Of a DNA stretch of 64,000 bases, positions 1-8,809 are shown piece by piece; the first letter of the stretch is position 1; every line of letters begins with the position of its first letter. The notes beneath the pieces are model-generated. The model was not told the DNA's origin and searched no databases. It worked only from the letters and a program-made list of their open reading frames with translations. The DNA is from Chloroflexota bacterium (lineage in GTDB: Bacteria > Chloroflexota > Dehalococcoidia > Bin125): contig JAPPNI010000026.1 of the NCBI GenBank assembly GCA_028873865.1, positions 1 through 64,000 of the forward strand. Direction: 5' to 3'. The translations under genes and the position numbers were made by a program.

Positions 1-127
1 GTCTTCGTCGTGGTTGATGGTATGTGAACGGCGGTTCGGTTGTTGTGTTCTGGTTTGCGGATGAACGGGGTCACGGGGCGCGATTGCAGTATGGGGATAT
101 GCGCTTAGACTGCGGGCGGAGCGTGCG

Positions 128-853
128 ATGACAACGAGACGACCCCCAGCGACTGACTATGGTGGTGACGCCTTGGACCTCCTTCAGAACGTAGTCCTCT
201 TCCGCGGCATGCCCAGTTCGATGCTGCTCGAACTCGCGCAGAAGCTGCGTCCCGTGCGCTACCGCGCCAATACCGACATCTTCCACGAGGGCGATGAAGG
301 CGCGACGCTCTACATCATCCTCAACGGCGCGGTCAAAATCTTCATCCCCTCCCTCGACGGCCGCGAGGTCGTGCTCGCCGTGCATCGCCGCTACGACCTG
401 CTCGGCGAGATGTCGCTGCTGGACGACCATCCCCGCTCGGCTTCGGCCACCACGATCGAAGACACCGAGGCGGTCAGTCTCAGCCGCCACGACTTCCTCT
501 CCGTGCTCGACAAGCATCCCGAGGCGCAGCGGGCGATCATCGATGTGCTGGTCGCCCGGCTGCGGGCGACCAACCAGTCAATCCAGGACGCCTACCTGCT
601 CGACGTGCCCGGTCGGCTCGCCCGGCGTCTGCTCGCGATCGCCGCGGAACACGGCGAACAGACCGACGAAGGCGTCGACATCGGCCTGCGCGTGTCGCAG
701 CAGGAACTGGCCAACATGATCGGCGCCTCGCGGGTGGCGGTGAACAAGCAGCTGCAGCAGTGGCGCAAGCAGGACATCGTCGACGTCAACCGGCAGCGGG
801 TGACCATCCTCGATACAACGGCGCTCGAGCGGGAGTACGCCCTCTCGCAGTAG
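128..853 (+). CDS. Crp/Fnr-family transcriptional regulator
   Basis: A 241-residue regulator. Residues about 20-140 form a cyclic-nucleotide-binding-type beta-roll (LFRGMPSSMLLELAQKLRP, then FHEGDEGATLYIILNGAVKI and LLGEMSLLDDHPRSASA). Residues about 165-225 form the Crp-type winged helix with recognition helix region QQELANMIGASRVAVNKQL. The length matches the family. The ATG at 128 follows a purine-rich GCGGAG. No Cys cluster of the Fnr iron-sulfur type is visible, so a cNMP-like or unknown ligand is more likely than oxygen sensing. The next gene follows on the same strand after 55 bases, but nothing shows they are co-regulated. Family certain; ligand and targets unknown. Confidence 0.9.
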   Translation: MTTRRPPATDYGGDALDLLQNVVLFRGMPSSMLLELAQKLRPVRYRANTDIFHEGDEGATLYIILNGAVKIFIPSLDGREVVLAVHRRYDLLGEMSLLDDHPRSASATTIEDTEAVSLSRHDFLSVLDKHPEAQRAIIDVLVARLRATNQSIQDAYLLDVPGRLARRLLAIAAEHGEQTDEGVDIGLRVSQQELANMIGASRVAVNKQLQQWRKQDIVDVNRQRVTILDTTALEREYALSQ

Positions 854-908
854 TCCGCGATCCGCTCCGTGTGCTGGCCTCCAATCGTCGAAGCGTGAAG
901 GGTGACCC

Positions 909-1616
909 ATGACCGAAACTCTGAGTGACGCGCAACTGGCCGGTCTGAGAGCCTGGCCCTCCCCGGCGATCGCCAATGCGATCGAGACGTTCGACATCCG
1001 CAGCCGCGCAACCGGCTTCATGACGCCGGACATCGTCTGCCGCTTCCCCGACATGGACCCGATCGTGGGCTACGCGGCGACCTGCAAGATCCGCGCCTCG
1101 ATCCCGCCGGGAGACGACCCGCAGACAAAGTCCGCCCCGGACTGGTGGGCGCACATCGAGTCGATTCCCGAGCCGCGGATCATCGTCATCCAGGACCTTG
1201 ACCAGCCGCCGATCGGCTCGTTCTGGGGCGAGGTCAACGGCAACATCCACAAGGCGCTCGGCGCGATCGGCCTGATCACCGACGGCGGCGTCCGCGACCT
1301 GGACGAGGTCGAGGAGATCGGCTTCCAGTTCCTGTCCAAAGAGATCCTCGTCTCGCACGCCTACGTGCACATCGTCGAGATCGGTCAGCCGGTCACCGTC
1401 GGCGGTGTGACCGTCCACCCCGGCGACCTGCTGCACGCGGACAAGCACGGCGTCTGCGAGATCCCGCACGACATCGCGGCCCAGGTCGCGGCGGCGGCGC
1501 AGGCGGTTGAGGATCGCGAGCGGGTGATCATCAACTACGCCAAGTCGGACGACTTCAGCGGGCAGGGGCTGCTCAACGTGATGCAGGGTCGAGCGCCCTA
1601 CGCCGACGAGGAGTAA
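909..1616 (+). CDS. RraA-like family protein (possible 4-hydroxy-4-methyl-2-oxoglutarate aldolase)
   Basis: A 235-residue protein of the RraA/HMG-aldolase fold. It shows the family substrate/metal motif GLITDGGVRDLDEVEE at about residues 118-133, where the Arg-Asp pair binds the pyruvate-like substrate and divalent metal. The trimer-type beta core VTVHPGDLLHADKHGVCEIP lies near residues 167-190. The ATG at 909 is preceded by GAAGGGTG. Bacterial relatives include pyruvate aldolases and the RNase E inhibitor RraA. An aldolase or decarboxylase role in aromatic or sugar-acid breakdown fits better, given the catabolic neighbourhood, but the substrate cannot be read from sequence. Confidence 0.85.
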   Translation: MTETLSDAQLAGLRAWPSPAIANAIETFDIRSRATGFMTPDIVCRFPDMDPIVGYAATCKIRASIPPGDDPQTKSAPDWWAHIESIPEPRIIVIQDLDQPPIGSFWGEVNGNIHKALGAIGLITDGGVRDLDEVEEIGFQFLSKEILVSHAYVHIVEIGQPVTVGGVTVHPGDLLHADKHGVCEIPHDIAAQVAAAAQAVEDRERVIINYAKSDDFSGQGLLNVMQGRAPYADEE

Positions 1617-1694
1617 GCCTCGCCTGCCAGCCAACCGGACGAAACGGCAACCGGCGGCCGACCGCAGACCCTGCTGCGCCGCCGCGAAGGAGGG

Positions 1695-2915
1695 ATGTTC
1701 TCCCCCTTCGCCTCGCGCGACTTCCGCGTCCTCTGGCTGGCGATCTTCCTACGCTCGGCCGCGCTCTGGCTCGACCAGGTTGCGCGCCCGGTCCTGATCG
1801 TCGAGCTGACCGGTTCCGCCCTGCTGCTGGGAGCGGTGCTCGCAGCCCGGATGGCGCCGAACCTGCTGCTCGGGCTGTTCGCGGGCGCAATCGTCGACCG
1901 CTACCCGCGTCGCGTCGTGCTGGTGCTGTCGCAGGCGGGCAACGTAGCCGCGACCGGCGCGCTGTTCCTGCTGCTGCTGTTCGACCTGGCCGAAGCCTGG
2001 CACGTAATCGCGCTGGCCGCCGCGGCCGGAATCAACATCGCCTTCTTCCAACCCGCCCGACAGGCGATCCTCCCCTCAATGGTCCCGCCGTCGGCGCTGC
2101 GCCCGGCCGTAGCGCTGTCGCAGACGGCCAATACCTCGATGCGCATCGGCGGCGCGCTGCTGGCCGGTCTGCTGCTCGAGTTCGCGGACTTCACCTGGAT
2201 CTACGGGGCGATGACCGGGATCTACGCCGGAGCGGTGGTCTGCACGGCGCTGATTCGGACGAGGGGCACCGCCGGGCTCAGCGCGAGCCGGGCGGGCGGA
2301 TCGCTGGCCCGTCAGACGCTGAGCGGTCTGCGCTGGGCCTTCGAGACCCGTTGGCCGCTGGCGGTGCTGGCAATCTCCGTAGTGATGTTCATCTTCCTCG
2401 TGCCCTACCAGGGCGTCTTCATCCCGCTAATGGTGATCGACGTGCTGGGCGAGCAGAGGTCGTGGGTGGGTTACCTGATCGCGATCGGCGGGGCCGGCGC
2501 GGCCGGCGGATCGCTGGCGCTGGCCGGTCTGCGCACGATTCCGACGCCGGGCGGGTTGATGGTGGGCTTGCTGATCGCCTCGGGGATCGGGCTCGCCGTG
2601 ATGTCGGGCGCGCCCCATCTGGCGGTCGTAGCGGCCTGTGTGTTCGTGGCGGCGGGCTGTTCGACCAACGTGATGTCGCTGGCCAATCTGACCCTGCTCG
2701 CCCAGGCGACCGAGGGCATGTCCGGCAGGGCGCTGAGCCTGATGAACATCGCCCGCGGGATGATTCTCGTCGGCGCGCTCGTGACCGGCGGTCTGGCCGA
2801 TCTGCTGGGCGCGCGAACCGGTCTGCTGGTCATGGGCGTCTGTCTCGCCGCCTGCGCGGCGGCAATGCTGGCGACTCCGGTCGCACGCCGTGTCTCGGAG
2901 GTGGAGGAAGCCTGA
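1695..2915 (+). CDS. MFS transporter (DHA3/enterobactin-exporter-like)
   Basis: A 406-residue, about 12-helix major facilitator protein. It begins with the MF-x-PF-x-SRDFRVLWLA signature typical of DHA3-type exporters. Loop 2-3 contains GLFAGAIVDRYPRRVVL, the motif A equivalent. A second six-helix half starts near residue 218 after a short basic linker. A strong AAGGAGGG at 1687-1694 lies immediately against the ATG, which is unusually close for a ribosome site. No better in-frame start exists, because the protein's conserved N-terminus begins exactly here. The substrate is unknown; efflux is the likely direction. Confidence 0.85.
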   Translation: MFSPFASRDFRVLWLAIFLRSAALWLDQVARPVLIVELTGSALLLGAVLAARMAPNLLLGLFAGAIVDRYPRRVVLVLSQAGNVAATGALFLLLLFDLAEAWHVIALAAAAGINIAFFQPARQAILPSMVPPSALRPAVALSQTANTSMRIGGALLAGLLLEFADFTWIYGAMTGIYAGAVVCTALIRTRGTAGLSASRAGGSLARQTLSGLRWAFETRWPLAVLAISVVMFIFLVPYQGVFIPLMVIDVLGEQRSWVGYLIAIGGAGAAGGSLALAGLRTIPTPGGLMVGLLIASGIGLAVMSGAPHLAVVAACVFVAAGCSTNVMSLANLTLLAQATEGMSGRALSLMNIARGMILVGALVTGGLADLLGARTGLLVMGVCLAACAAAMLATPVARRVSEVEEA

Positions 2916-2924
2916 CGGTGATCG

Positions 2925-4034
2925 CTAGCCGCAACCGAGAGTGGGGGGCGCGGTGGGCCAGGCTTTTGCAGTGGTATCGAGCGTCAGTCGGCGGAAGCCT
3001 CGCTGAACGGTGATTGTGATCTCGTCGCCGGGCGTGATGTCGGACAGCGCCTCGAGCAGCTCGGCGAAGGTGCCGGCCGGTTCTCCGTTGACCTGCAGGA
3101 GCACGTCGCCGACGCGCAGGTTGGCCCCGTCGGCTGCGGACCCGCAGACCACATCGAGGATCTCCAAACGTTCGCCGGCCTGGGGAAGAGATACCCCGAG
3201 GTAGCTTCGCTCGACATCTTCGCCCTGGAGCAGAGTCGGCAGCGAGCGGAGCATGGCGTCGATGCTGACCGCGAAGCCGATCCCGCTGGAGACGCGTTCG
3301 GGACTCTCGATCTGGGTGGGAATCCCGACGACCCGGCCGCGCTCGTCGATCAGCATGCCGCCCGAGTTGCCGGGATTGAGGGCGGCGTCGGTCTGGATCA
3401 TCGCGCGCAGCGGCTCCCAGGTCCCGGTTCCGCTCGGCCGGGTGCGGTCGAGCGCGGAGATGATCCCAACCGTCAGCGTGTTGGGCAGATTGAACGGCGC
3501 GCCGAGCGCGCCGACGGGATCGCCGATTCGCAGATCGTCGAGGCCGCCGAACATCGGGACGCTGACGGTGATGCCTTCGGGATCGATCTCCAGCAGCGCG
3601 AGGTCGTTGCCGGCATCACTGGCGAGCAGCGTCGCCTCGATCCCGTTGCCGTCCTGGGGGTAGACGTGGATCTGCTCGGCGTCGGAGACAACATGCAGAT
3701 TGGTGATCACGTGTCCATCTCTGGTGACGAAGAATCCCGACCCGGTTCCGTCATCGGCCACGACCGTGACCAGCGACGGCACGACCCTGGCGTAGACGGT
3801 GGCCCAGTCGACGGATGAGCGGGACAGCTCGGCGAAGGTGACAGGAGGTAGGAGGGGAGTACTGGGATTCGGCGCAGAGAAGGACAACTCGGCTGTATCG
3901 CTTCTGATGACGCCCGCTGCCTGCAGTTCGTTACCGGAATCCTCCCCGGGAATGGTCAGGAACGCCGCCGCGGTGATGGCGCAGGCGATCGCGGCGGCAG
4001 CGAAGATTGAGAGGAAAGCGGTGCGTCGGCTCAT
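2925..4034 (-). CDS. HtrA-type S1C serine protease with one PDZ domain
   Basis: A 369-residue exported or membrane-anchored protease. Residues 9-28 are a hydrophobic signal/anchor. The trypsin-like domain follows, with catalytic His in ITNLHVVSDAE, Asp in AGNDLALLEID and Ser in NPGNSGGMLID. A C-terminal PDZ domain (about residues 270-355) starts at SYLGVSLPQAGERLEI. The family handles extracytoplasmic protein quality control or regulated proteolysis. It converges with the upstream MFS gene, with ten bases between the stops. All three triad residues are present, so it should be active. The start is the ATG at 4034, directly before SRRTAFLSI. Confidence 0.92.
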   Translation of the reverse strand: MSRRTAFLSIFAAAAIACAITAAAFLTIPGEDSGNELQAAGVIRSDTAELSFSAPNPSTPLLPPVTFAELSRSSVDWATVYARVVPSLVTVVADDGTGSGFFVTRDGHVITNLHVVSDAEQIHVYPQDGNGIEATLLASDAGNDLALLEIDPEGITVSVPMFGGLDDLRIGDPVGALGAPFNLPNTLTVGIISALDRTRPSGTGTWEPLRAMIQTDAALNPGNSGGMLIDERGRVVGIPTQIESPERVSSGIGFAVSIDAMLRSLPTLLQGEDVERSYLGVSLPQAGERLEILDVVCGSAADGANLRVGDVLLQVNGEPAGTFAELLEALSDITPGDEITITVQRGFRRLTLDTTAKAWPTAPPTLGCG

Positions 4035-4087
4035 GGCAGGTTCTCCATGCGCTCAAGGTATGGGCGAGCTGAACGCTCGGACGCAGG

Positions 4088-5017
4088 CTAATCAGGACCT
4101 GCGAGAACTTCGATCAGAACGCTTACACGTCCTTCAGGAAGCAGGGCCAGGCGCTGGAAAGCGGCCTCCGACAGGTCGACGTGGTTGTGTCCGAGCAGAC
4201 CGGTGTCCTGGACGATCACGTCGACGAAGCGTTCATCTCGCCAGATGCGCAGACGCGTGCCGCAGGGCCAGGTGACGGCGGCGCCAATGCTCAGGTCGGA
4301 CGGATCGTATCGATCGTGCGGCGGGCAGAACATCACCCCGCCCGCGAGGGACGGGTGGTAGTAGGTGATCTCACCCGGTACGAGGCGGGCGGCGCGATCC
4401 GGTTCGGCGACTCCGGCGGCCGGGTTCCAGCGCGCACCCGCGATCCGCATCCTGACCCAGACGGCGTCTCCTGGATGCAGGACGGCGAACCAGTGCTCGG
4501 CCGACTGACCGGGCGTGTAGCTGATCCAATCCTGTAGGTCGGTACTCCATCGTCGCGCCTCCGCGACCGCGCCCAGCGGTTCCTGTCCGAACGCGGTCCA
4601 GACCGTCTCGCGTAAACCTGACCAGCCGAGAAACGACCAGCCGACCGGCAGTTCCTCCGGCTCCGGCAACGCTCCGCGAAACGAGGGCTGGGGCCAGTCG
4701 GCGTCCGCCGTCATCCGCAGCATCAGAGGCTGACCGTGGCGCAACACGCCGATCGTGTTGACCGGTGTACCCGGCGCGTAGACCAGCCAGCGGCGCTCAG
4801 AGATGTCCCATCCGTACGCGACCTGCAACGGCAGGCCTGCCGTCGCCTCGGCAATCGGCGTGTCGGGTCCGCACCAGCTGTGGGTGTTCAGCCCGGCCAC
4901 CAGAGGAATCGAGTCCGTTTCGCGAGCCTGTGTCGGAAAACCCGGACCGATCGCCGCACCGACCGCCAACACCACACCGGCGCGCAGCAGCTTCCGACGG
5001 CTGAATCGGCTCCTCAC
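4088..5017 (-). CDS. Tat-exported protein with C-terminal RlpA-like double-psi beta-barrel
   Basis: The N-terminus carries a twin-arginine signal (RFSRRKLLRAG then a hydrophobic stretch to GAAIG), so export folded through Tat is likely. The last about 90 residues (GEITYYHPSLAGGVMFC through VIVQDTGLLGHNHVDLSEAAF) match the RlpA/expansin-like double-psi barrel, which in relatives binds or cleaves cell-wall glycan. The middle region (about 40-215) is not recognised. I place the start at the GTG at 5017, because it overlaps the upstream gene's TGA as GTGA, a coupling signature. A TTG at 5032 would add five residues. It is translated after the SpoU gene. Confidence 0.78.
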   Translation of the reverse strand: MRSRFSRRKLLRAGVVLAVGAAIGPGFPTQARETDSIPLVAGLNTHSWCGPDTPIAEATAGLPLQVAYGWDISERRWLVYAPGTPVNTIGVLRHGQPLMLRMTADADWPQPSFRGALPEPEELPVGWSFLGWSGLRETVWTAFGQEPLGAVAEARRWSTDLQDWISYTPGQSAEHWFAVLHPGDAVWVRMRIAGARWNPAAGVAEPDRAARLVPGEITYYHPSLAGGVMFCPPHDRYDPSDLSIGAAVTWPCGTRLRIWRDERFVDVIVQDTGLLGHNHVDLSEAAFQRLALLPEGRVSVLIEVLAGPD

Positions 5018-6033
5018 TGGCGAGCTTGCCAACCGCGAAAGGCGAACATCGCCACGGAGGTCGCCACGGCGACGTTGAGGCTGTCGATGTTCCCGAAAAT
5101 CGGCAGCTCTAGTTGCAGCGAGGCGGCATCAATGAACTGTTGCGGCAACCCGTCCCCTTCGTTCCCGGCAACAATCAACGGTCGCTGGGGCCATTCCGCC
5201 TCCCAGACCGGCTGCGCATCCGGGCCCTGCTGCAGCGCGACGATCGCAAAGCCCTCCTGCTCTGCCCGCTCAATGCACTCGGCCGGGGAATCGATCGTCT
5301 CGACCGGCAACCACCAGTCCGAGCCCTTGGTCGAGGGCCGGTAGTAGAAATCGCGGCCGATAATCCAGACAGCTTCCGCCCCGGCAGCCTCGGCGCTGCG
5401 CACCAGCGTGCCCAGGTTGACGCCATAGGAGAAGTTGAACGCGGCGACCGCGAACGACTGCGGTCGCGGAGGCGGCGCGGCGCGATAGGGAAGACCAAAC
5501 GGCCGGACATAGGAGAGGTTACGATTGCCGTTCTCGGGAGGCCGGGCGGCGATGGCGTTGAGCGCGCGCCGGGCTCGGTTGCGGATCGCCTCGTCCGGAT
5601 CGCCGCTGAGCCGCTCAAGCAGGACCGTCGCGGGCGCACCGATCGCGGCCAGCGCGACGCACGCAGCCCGCCTCGACTTGCGCGCTCCGGTCTCCAGCAG
5701 CGGATCGAGTTGTCGGCACACCTCTTCCGGATCGAGCCGAGGCAGCAGCGTCATCGAACGGCGGCGCATGCGCTTGTTGGGCGAGAGCAGTGCCGGGATC
5801 AGGGCGGCCACAACCTCATCTGGCGGGCCCAACTGCAGCGCGATCCGGGCCTCCCCACGAGGAAACCCATGATTGGTGTTCAGCGCCACCTCGACGGTGC
5901 GCTCGATCCATCCGGAAGAGCGGGATGCGGCGTCGGCGCGGACGGCGAGTCCGGCGTCGTAGGCAGCCTGCTCGATGGCGTTAAGGTCCGGGATCGAATC
6001 GAGATCGGCCGGTCGGGGGTTACGCTGCGTCAC
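5014..6033 (-). CDS. SpoU/TrmH-family RNA 2'-O-methyltransferase with N-terminal HEAT-like region
   Basis: The C-terminal half (about residues 190-339) is a SPOUT methyltransferase. It has motif 1 NLGTLVRSAEAAGAEAVW, motif 2 LIVAGNEGDGLP and motif 3 LPIFGNIDSLNVAVATS, which build the trefoil-knot S-adenosylmethionine site. The N-terminal about 170 residues are alpha-helical, with repeats such as ALLSPNKRMRRRSMTLLPRL and ACVALAAIGAPATVLLERL that look like HEAT repeats. This is an uncommon fusion for the family. Substrate is probably tRNA or rRNA ribose. It leads a two-gene coupled unit with the RlpA-like gene and is divergent from the acidic protein at 6094. Confidence 0.87.
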   Translation of the reverse strand: MTQRNPRPADLDSIPDLNAIEQAAYDAGLAVRADAASRSSGWIERTVEVALNTNHGFPRGEARIALQLGPPDEVVAALIPALLSPNKRMRRRSMTLLPRLDPEEVCRQLDPLLETGARKSRRAACVALAAIGAPATVLLERLSGDPDEAIRNRARRALNAIAARPPENGNRNLSYVRPFGLPYRAAPPPRPQSFAVAAFNFSYGVNLGTLVRSAEAAGAEAVWIIGRDFYYRPSTKGSDWWLPVETIDSPAECIERAEQEGFAIVALQQGPDAQPVWEAEWPQRPLIVAGNEGDGLPQQFIDAASLQLELPIFGNIDSLNVAVATSVAMFAFRGWQARQ

Positions 6034-6093
6034 AGTGGATCATCGTATTGCGATTGAGGTTGGCCGGTGAGGATTCAGCGCGGGAGATGACGA

Positions 6094-6501
6094 ATGACGG
6101 TGCGGGAGATCGAGATCGAGGCTGAACCGATAGACGCTTTTGAGGCGGCGGTCGAGGTGCTCGAGCGCGCGATCACCGATGGCGCATTTGAGGAGGTCGT
6201 CAACGAATCGCCCCGGCACTATGCGATCGACTGGTCGACCGCGCTGACCGGCGCGCGCTACGACTTCCGCTTTGAGCGCGCCGGCGGCTCCATGACCCGC
6301 GCCGAAGCGGTGCTCGAGTTCTCTGGATTCCTCGGCCCCCTCCTCAGCCTGATCCGGAGCGGCGGCAATGGACCGCATCTGGAGCAGATCCTCGGCGACA
6401 TCAGGGATCTGGCCGAGTCGGAAGAGTTCTACGAGGACAGTGATGAAGACCTGATCGAGGCCGAAGCCGAAGACGAAGAGGATGAGTCTGCCGGCTGTTA
6501 G
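6094..6501 (+). CDS. Hypothetical protein with acidic C-terminal tail
   Basis: A 135-residue protein I do not recognise. Residues 1-110 alternate beta-like and helical segments (DWSTALTGARYDFRFERAG and EAVLEFSGFLGPLLSLI), loosely reminiscent of a small START/SRPBCC-like or polyketide-cyclase fold. The last 30 residues are strongly acidic (SEEFYEDSDEDLIEAEAEDE). The coding pattern matches its neighbours, and the frame is open from the ATG to the TAG. It lies 40 bases before the SDR gene on the same strand, so the two may be cotranscribed. Function unknown. Confidence 0.6.
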   Translation: MTVREIEIEAEPIDAFEAAVEVLERAITDGAFEEVVNESPRHYAIDWSTALTGARYDFRFERAGGSMTRAEAVLEFSGFLGPLLSLIRSGGNGPHLEQILGDIRDLAESEEFYEDSDEDLIEAEAEDEEDESAGC

Positions 6502-6540
6502 CCTCGCGGCGAGTTTCCAGAGCCTTGAACAGGAGCGGAC

Positions 6541-7362
6541 ATGCAGTTGAGCGGGCTTGACGGCAAGGTCGCCGTCGTCACCGGCGCCGGACGAATGCGC
6601 AGTATCGGGAGGCCGATTGCGGTCGAGTTGGCCCGGCAGGGCTGCGACGTCGTGCTGACCGGCACCGGCCGCGCACCGGAGAACTATCCCGACGACGAAC
6701 AGGCGGCCGGCTGGCGCGACATCGATTCGGTCGCGGACGAGGTCCGCGCGGAGGGCCGCCGCGCCTTGCCACTGGTTTCGAACGTCGCCGACTACGAGGC
6801 GGTCGAGAACCTGCTCGACACCACGTTGTCCGAGTTTGGGCGGGTGGACTTCGTCGTCAATAACGCGGGCGCGGCGCGAGGATCGGACCGCGTGCCGGTG
6901 GTCGAGCTCGATCCTGAACTGTGGCGGGTCGTGATCGACGTCAACCTCCACGGGGCGTTCTACATGAGCCAGGTCTTTGGGCGCAAGCTGATCGAGCAGG
7001 GCGAGGGCGGCGCGATCATCAACATCTCCTCGATCGCCGGCAAGATGCTCGGTCCCAACACCGCCGCCTACGCATCGTCGAAGGCGGGCCTGCAGGCGTT
7101 GACCGCCTCGATGGCCCAGGAAATTGGACAGCACGGCGTTCGCGTCAACGCGATTTGTCCCGGCATCATCGACACCTCGCGGATGGACGACATGGGACGT
7201 GGCGAGTTCTGGCAGCGCGCGATCGACACGCGGATCCCCATGGGTCGCGCCGGCGAGGGTGAGGACATCGCTTACATCACGGCGTTCCTCTGCTCGAGCC
7301 AGGGCGAGTGGATCACGGGTCAGTCGTACAATGTCGACGGCGGGACCTGCGTCCAGCACTAG
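6541..7362 (+). CDS. Short-chain dehydrogenase/reductase (SDR)
   Basis: A 273-residue classical SDR. The nucleotide-binding turn is TGAGRMRSIGRPIA, a TGxxxSIG variant seen in FabI-like and some catabolic SDRs. The structural NNAGAARGS motif, catalytic Ser in INISSIAGKM and YASSK (Tyr/Lys) are all present. The C-terminal GQSYNVDGGTCVQH matches the usual 3-oxoacyl/alcohol dehydrogenase ending. The ATG follows GGAGCGGAC. It precedes an enoyl-CoA hydratase by 56 bases, suggesting a beta-oxidation-like or 3-hydroxyacyl step, but the substrate is not determinable. Confidence 0.92.
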   Translation: MQLSGLDGKVAVVTGAGRMRSIGRPIAVELARQGCDVVLTGTGRAPENYPDDEQAAGWRDIDSVADEVRAEGRRALPLVSNVADYEAVENLLDTTLSEFGRVDFVVNNAGAARGSDRVPVVELDPELWRVVIDVNLHGAFYMSQVFGRKLIEQGEGGAIINISSIAGKMLGPNTAAYASSKAGLQALTASMAQEIGQHGVRVNAICPGIIDTSRMDDMGRGEFWQRAIDTRIPMGRAGEGEDIAYITAFLCSSQGEWITGQSYNVDGGTCVQH

Positions 7363-7418
7363 GACTGCCCGACCGAGCCAGAACCGAACAGCACGAGACA
7401 CCTGACAGGGGTTGATAC

Positions 7419-8219
7419 ATGGCGGACTACGAGTTCATCAAGTACGAGCAAGACGGCAATATCGTCACGATCACCATCAACCGGCCCGAGCGGATGAACT
7501 CGATTCACCCGCCGACCACCGAGGAACTGTCGGACGCCTGGAACACCTTCGCCGCCGATGACTCGGCCTGGGTCGGAATCCTGACCGGCGCCGGCGAGCG
7601 CGCGTTCTCGGCGGGCAACGACCTGAAGTACACGGCCGAAATGTCTCGGGTGCCGGCCAACGAGCGGCCGTCGTTCGCCCCGGTGCAGGGCGGCTTCGGC
7701 GGAATCACCGCCGACTGGGAATGCCCCAAGCCGATGATCGCCGCGGTCAACGGCTTCGCGCTGGGCGGCGGCTGCGAGATGGCGATGGCCTGCGACATCA
7801 TCATCGCCGCCGATCATGCCCGACTCGGGCTGCCCGAGCCGCGCGTCGGCCTGATGGCGGGCGCGGGCGGCGTCCACCGCCTGCCGCGTCACATTCCGCT
7901 CAAGATCGCCATGGGCTACATGCTGACCGGCAACCACATCCCCGCCGCGGTCGCGCACCAGTGGGGTCTGGTCAACGAGGTCGTGCCGGCCGCCGAGCTG
8001 ATGGACACGGCGAAGCGCTGGGCCAGCGAGATCCTGCTTTGCGCCCCGATCTCGGTCCGCGCCTCCAAGGAAGCCGCCTACAAGGGCCTCGATCTGCCGC
8101 TCCCGGCCGCGCTGACGCACAGCTTCCACCAGCAGCGGATTATGGGTCAGTCGGAAGACCTGATCGAAGGTCCGCGAGCCTTCGCCGAGAAGCGCACACC
8201 GAACTGGAAGGGCCGCTAA
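7419..8219 (+). CDS. Enoyl-CoA hydratase/isomerase family protein
   Basis: A 266-residue crotonase. Oxyanion-hole segments are AFSAGNDLKY and GFALGGGCEMAMACD. The acidic residues normally used for water addition are in place (Glu of GGGCEMA and Glu of LPEPRVGLMAGAGGV), so hydratase rather than only isomerase or thioesterase chemistry is possible. It follows the SDR and probably forms a catabolic acyl-CoA module with it. The ATG at 7419 lies 10 bases after AGGGG. The 3' end overlaps the convergent flavin-reductase-like gene by four bases. Confidence 0.92.
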   Translation: MADYEFIKYEQDGNIVTITINRPERMNSIHPPTTEELSDAWNTFAADDSAWVGILTGAGERAFSAGNDLKYTAEMSRVPANERPSFAPVQGGFGGITADWECPKPMIAAVNGFALGGGCEMAMACDIIIAADHARLGLPEPRVGLMAGAGGVHRLPRHIPLKIAMGYMLTGNHIPAAVAHQWGLVNEVVPAAELMDTAKRWASEILLCAPISVRASKEAAYKGLDLPLPAALTHSFHQQRIMGQSEDLIEGPRAFAEKRTPNWKGR

Positions 8220-8800
8220 CCGCCCGGACGCCAGGGCGGGCGGGCCGAAAGCTCCGACATCCGACGGCCGGAGTCCGGCACGTCGTGACTCAGCTTGCGG
8301 CCGTACTCCTCCGCCCACTCGGGCGGGAGGATCTGCTGGACTTCGTGCCAGCGCAGCGGTTGAGCGCGCGTGTTGCGCGACGCGTCGGTAACGTCGGCCA
8401 GCCAGATCGCCATGTCGCCGCCGTCCATGACGTTGACGACCTCGCACGTCATCCAGCCCAGCACGCCGCCGAGAATCGGCAGCCCACTGTCGTGCTCCGA
8501 CCAGTCGAGGCCCTCGAACTTGTCGACCTCGGTCTGCGAACGGAAGCCCCAGTGCCGGACCCAGTGCCACTGCTCCCGGGCCATGACGTGCATCGCCAGC
8601 AGGCCTGATGCCTCGATCAGCGAGTTGGTGTGATTACGCTTCTGAATCTGAACAAGCACCCGCGGCTGCGCCGGAACGATTGACGCAGCGAACGCGCCGA
8701 CCGCGATCTGCCCACCCCGGGCCCCTTCGTGGGCGGCCGTGACCACCGTGAGCGGCGACCACATCAGCGTGAGCAGCGATGGTGCGTCGGCGAGCGGCAT
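8216..8800 (-). CDS. Flavin reductase-like (FMN-binding split barrel) protein
   Basis: A 194-residue protein with the flavin-reductase-like pattern. A strand with VTAAHEGARGGQIAVGAFAASIVPAQPRVLVQI holds the FMN phosphate-binding Ala-Ser region. NSLIEASGLLAMHVMA follows, and a mid-domain GGVLGWMTCEVV gives the barrel. Such proteins either supply reduced flavin to monooxygenases or are stand-alone oxidoreductases. It converges on the enoyl-CoA hydratase and lies 9 bases downstream of the VTT-domain gene on the same strand. An LLM-type monooxygenase occurs at 34964, but no physical linkage supports pairing. Confidence 0.8.
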   Translation of the reverse strand: MPLADAPSLLTLMWSPLTVVTAAHEGARGGQIAVGAFAASIVPAQPRVLVQIQKRNHTNSLIEASGLLAMHVMAREQWHWVRHWGFRSQTEVDKFEGLDWSEHDSGLPILGGVLGWMTCEVVNVMDGGDMAIWLADVTDASRNTRAQPLRWHEVQQILPPEWAEEYGRKLSHDVPDSGRRMSELSARPPWRPGG

Positions 8801-8809
8801 GTCGAGAGG

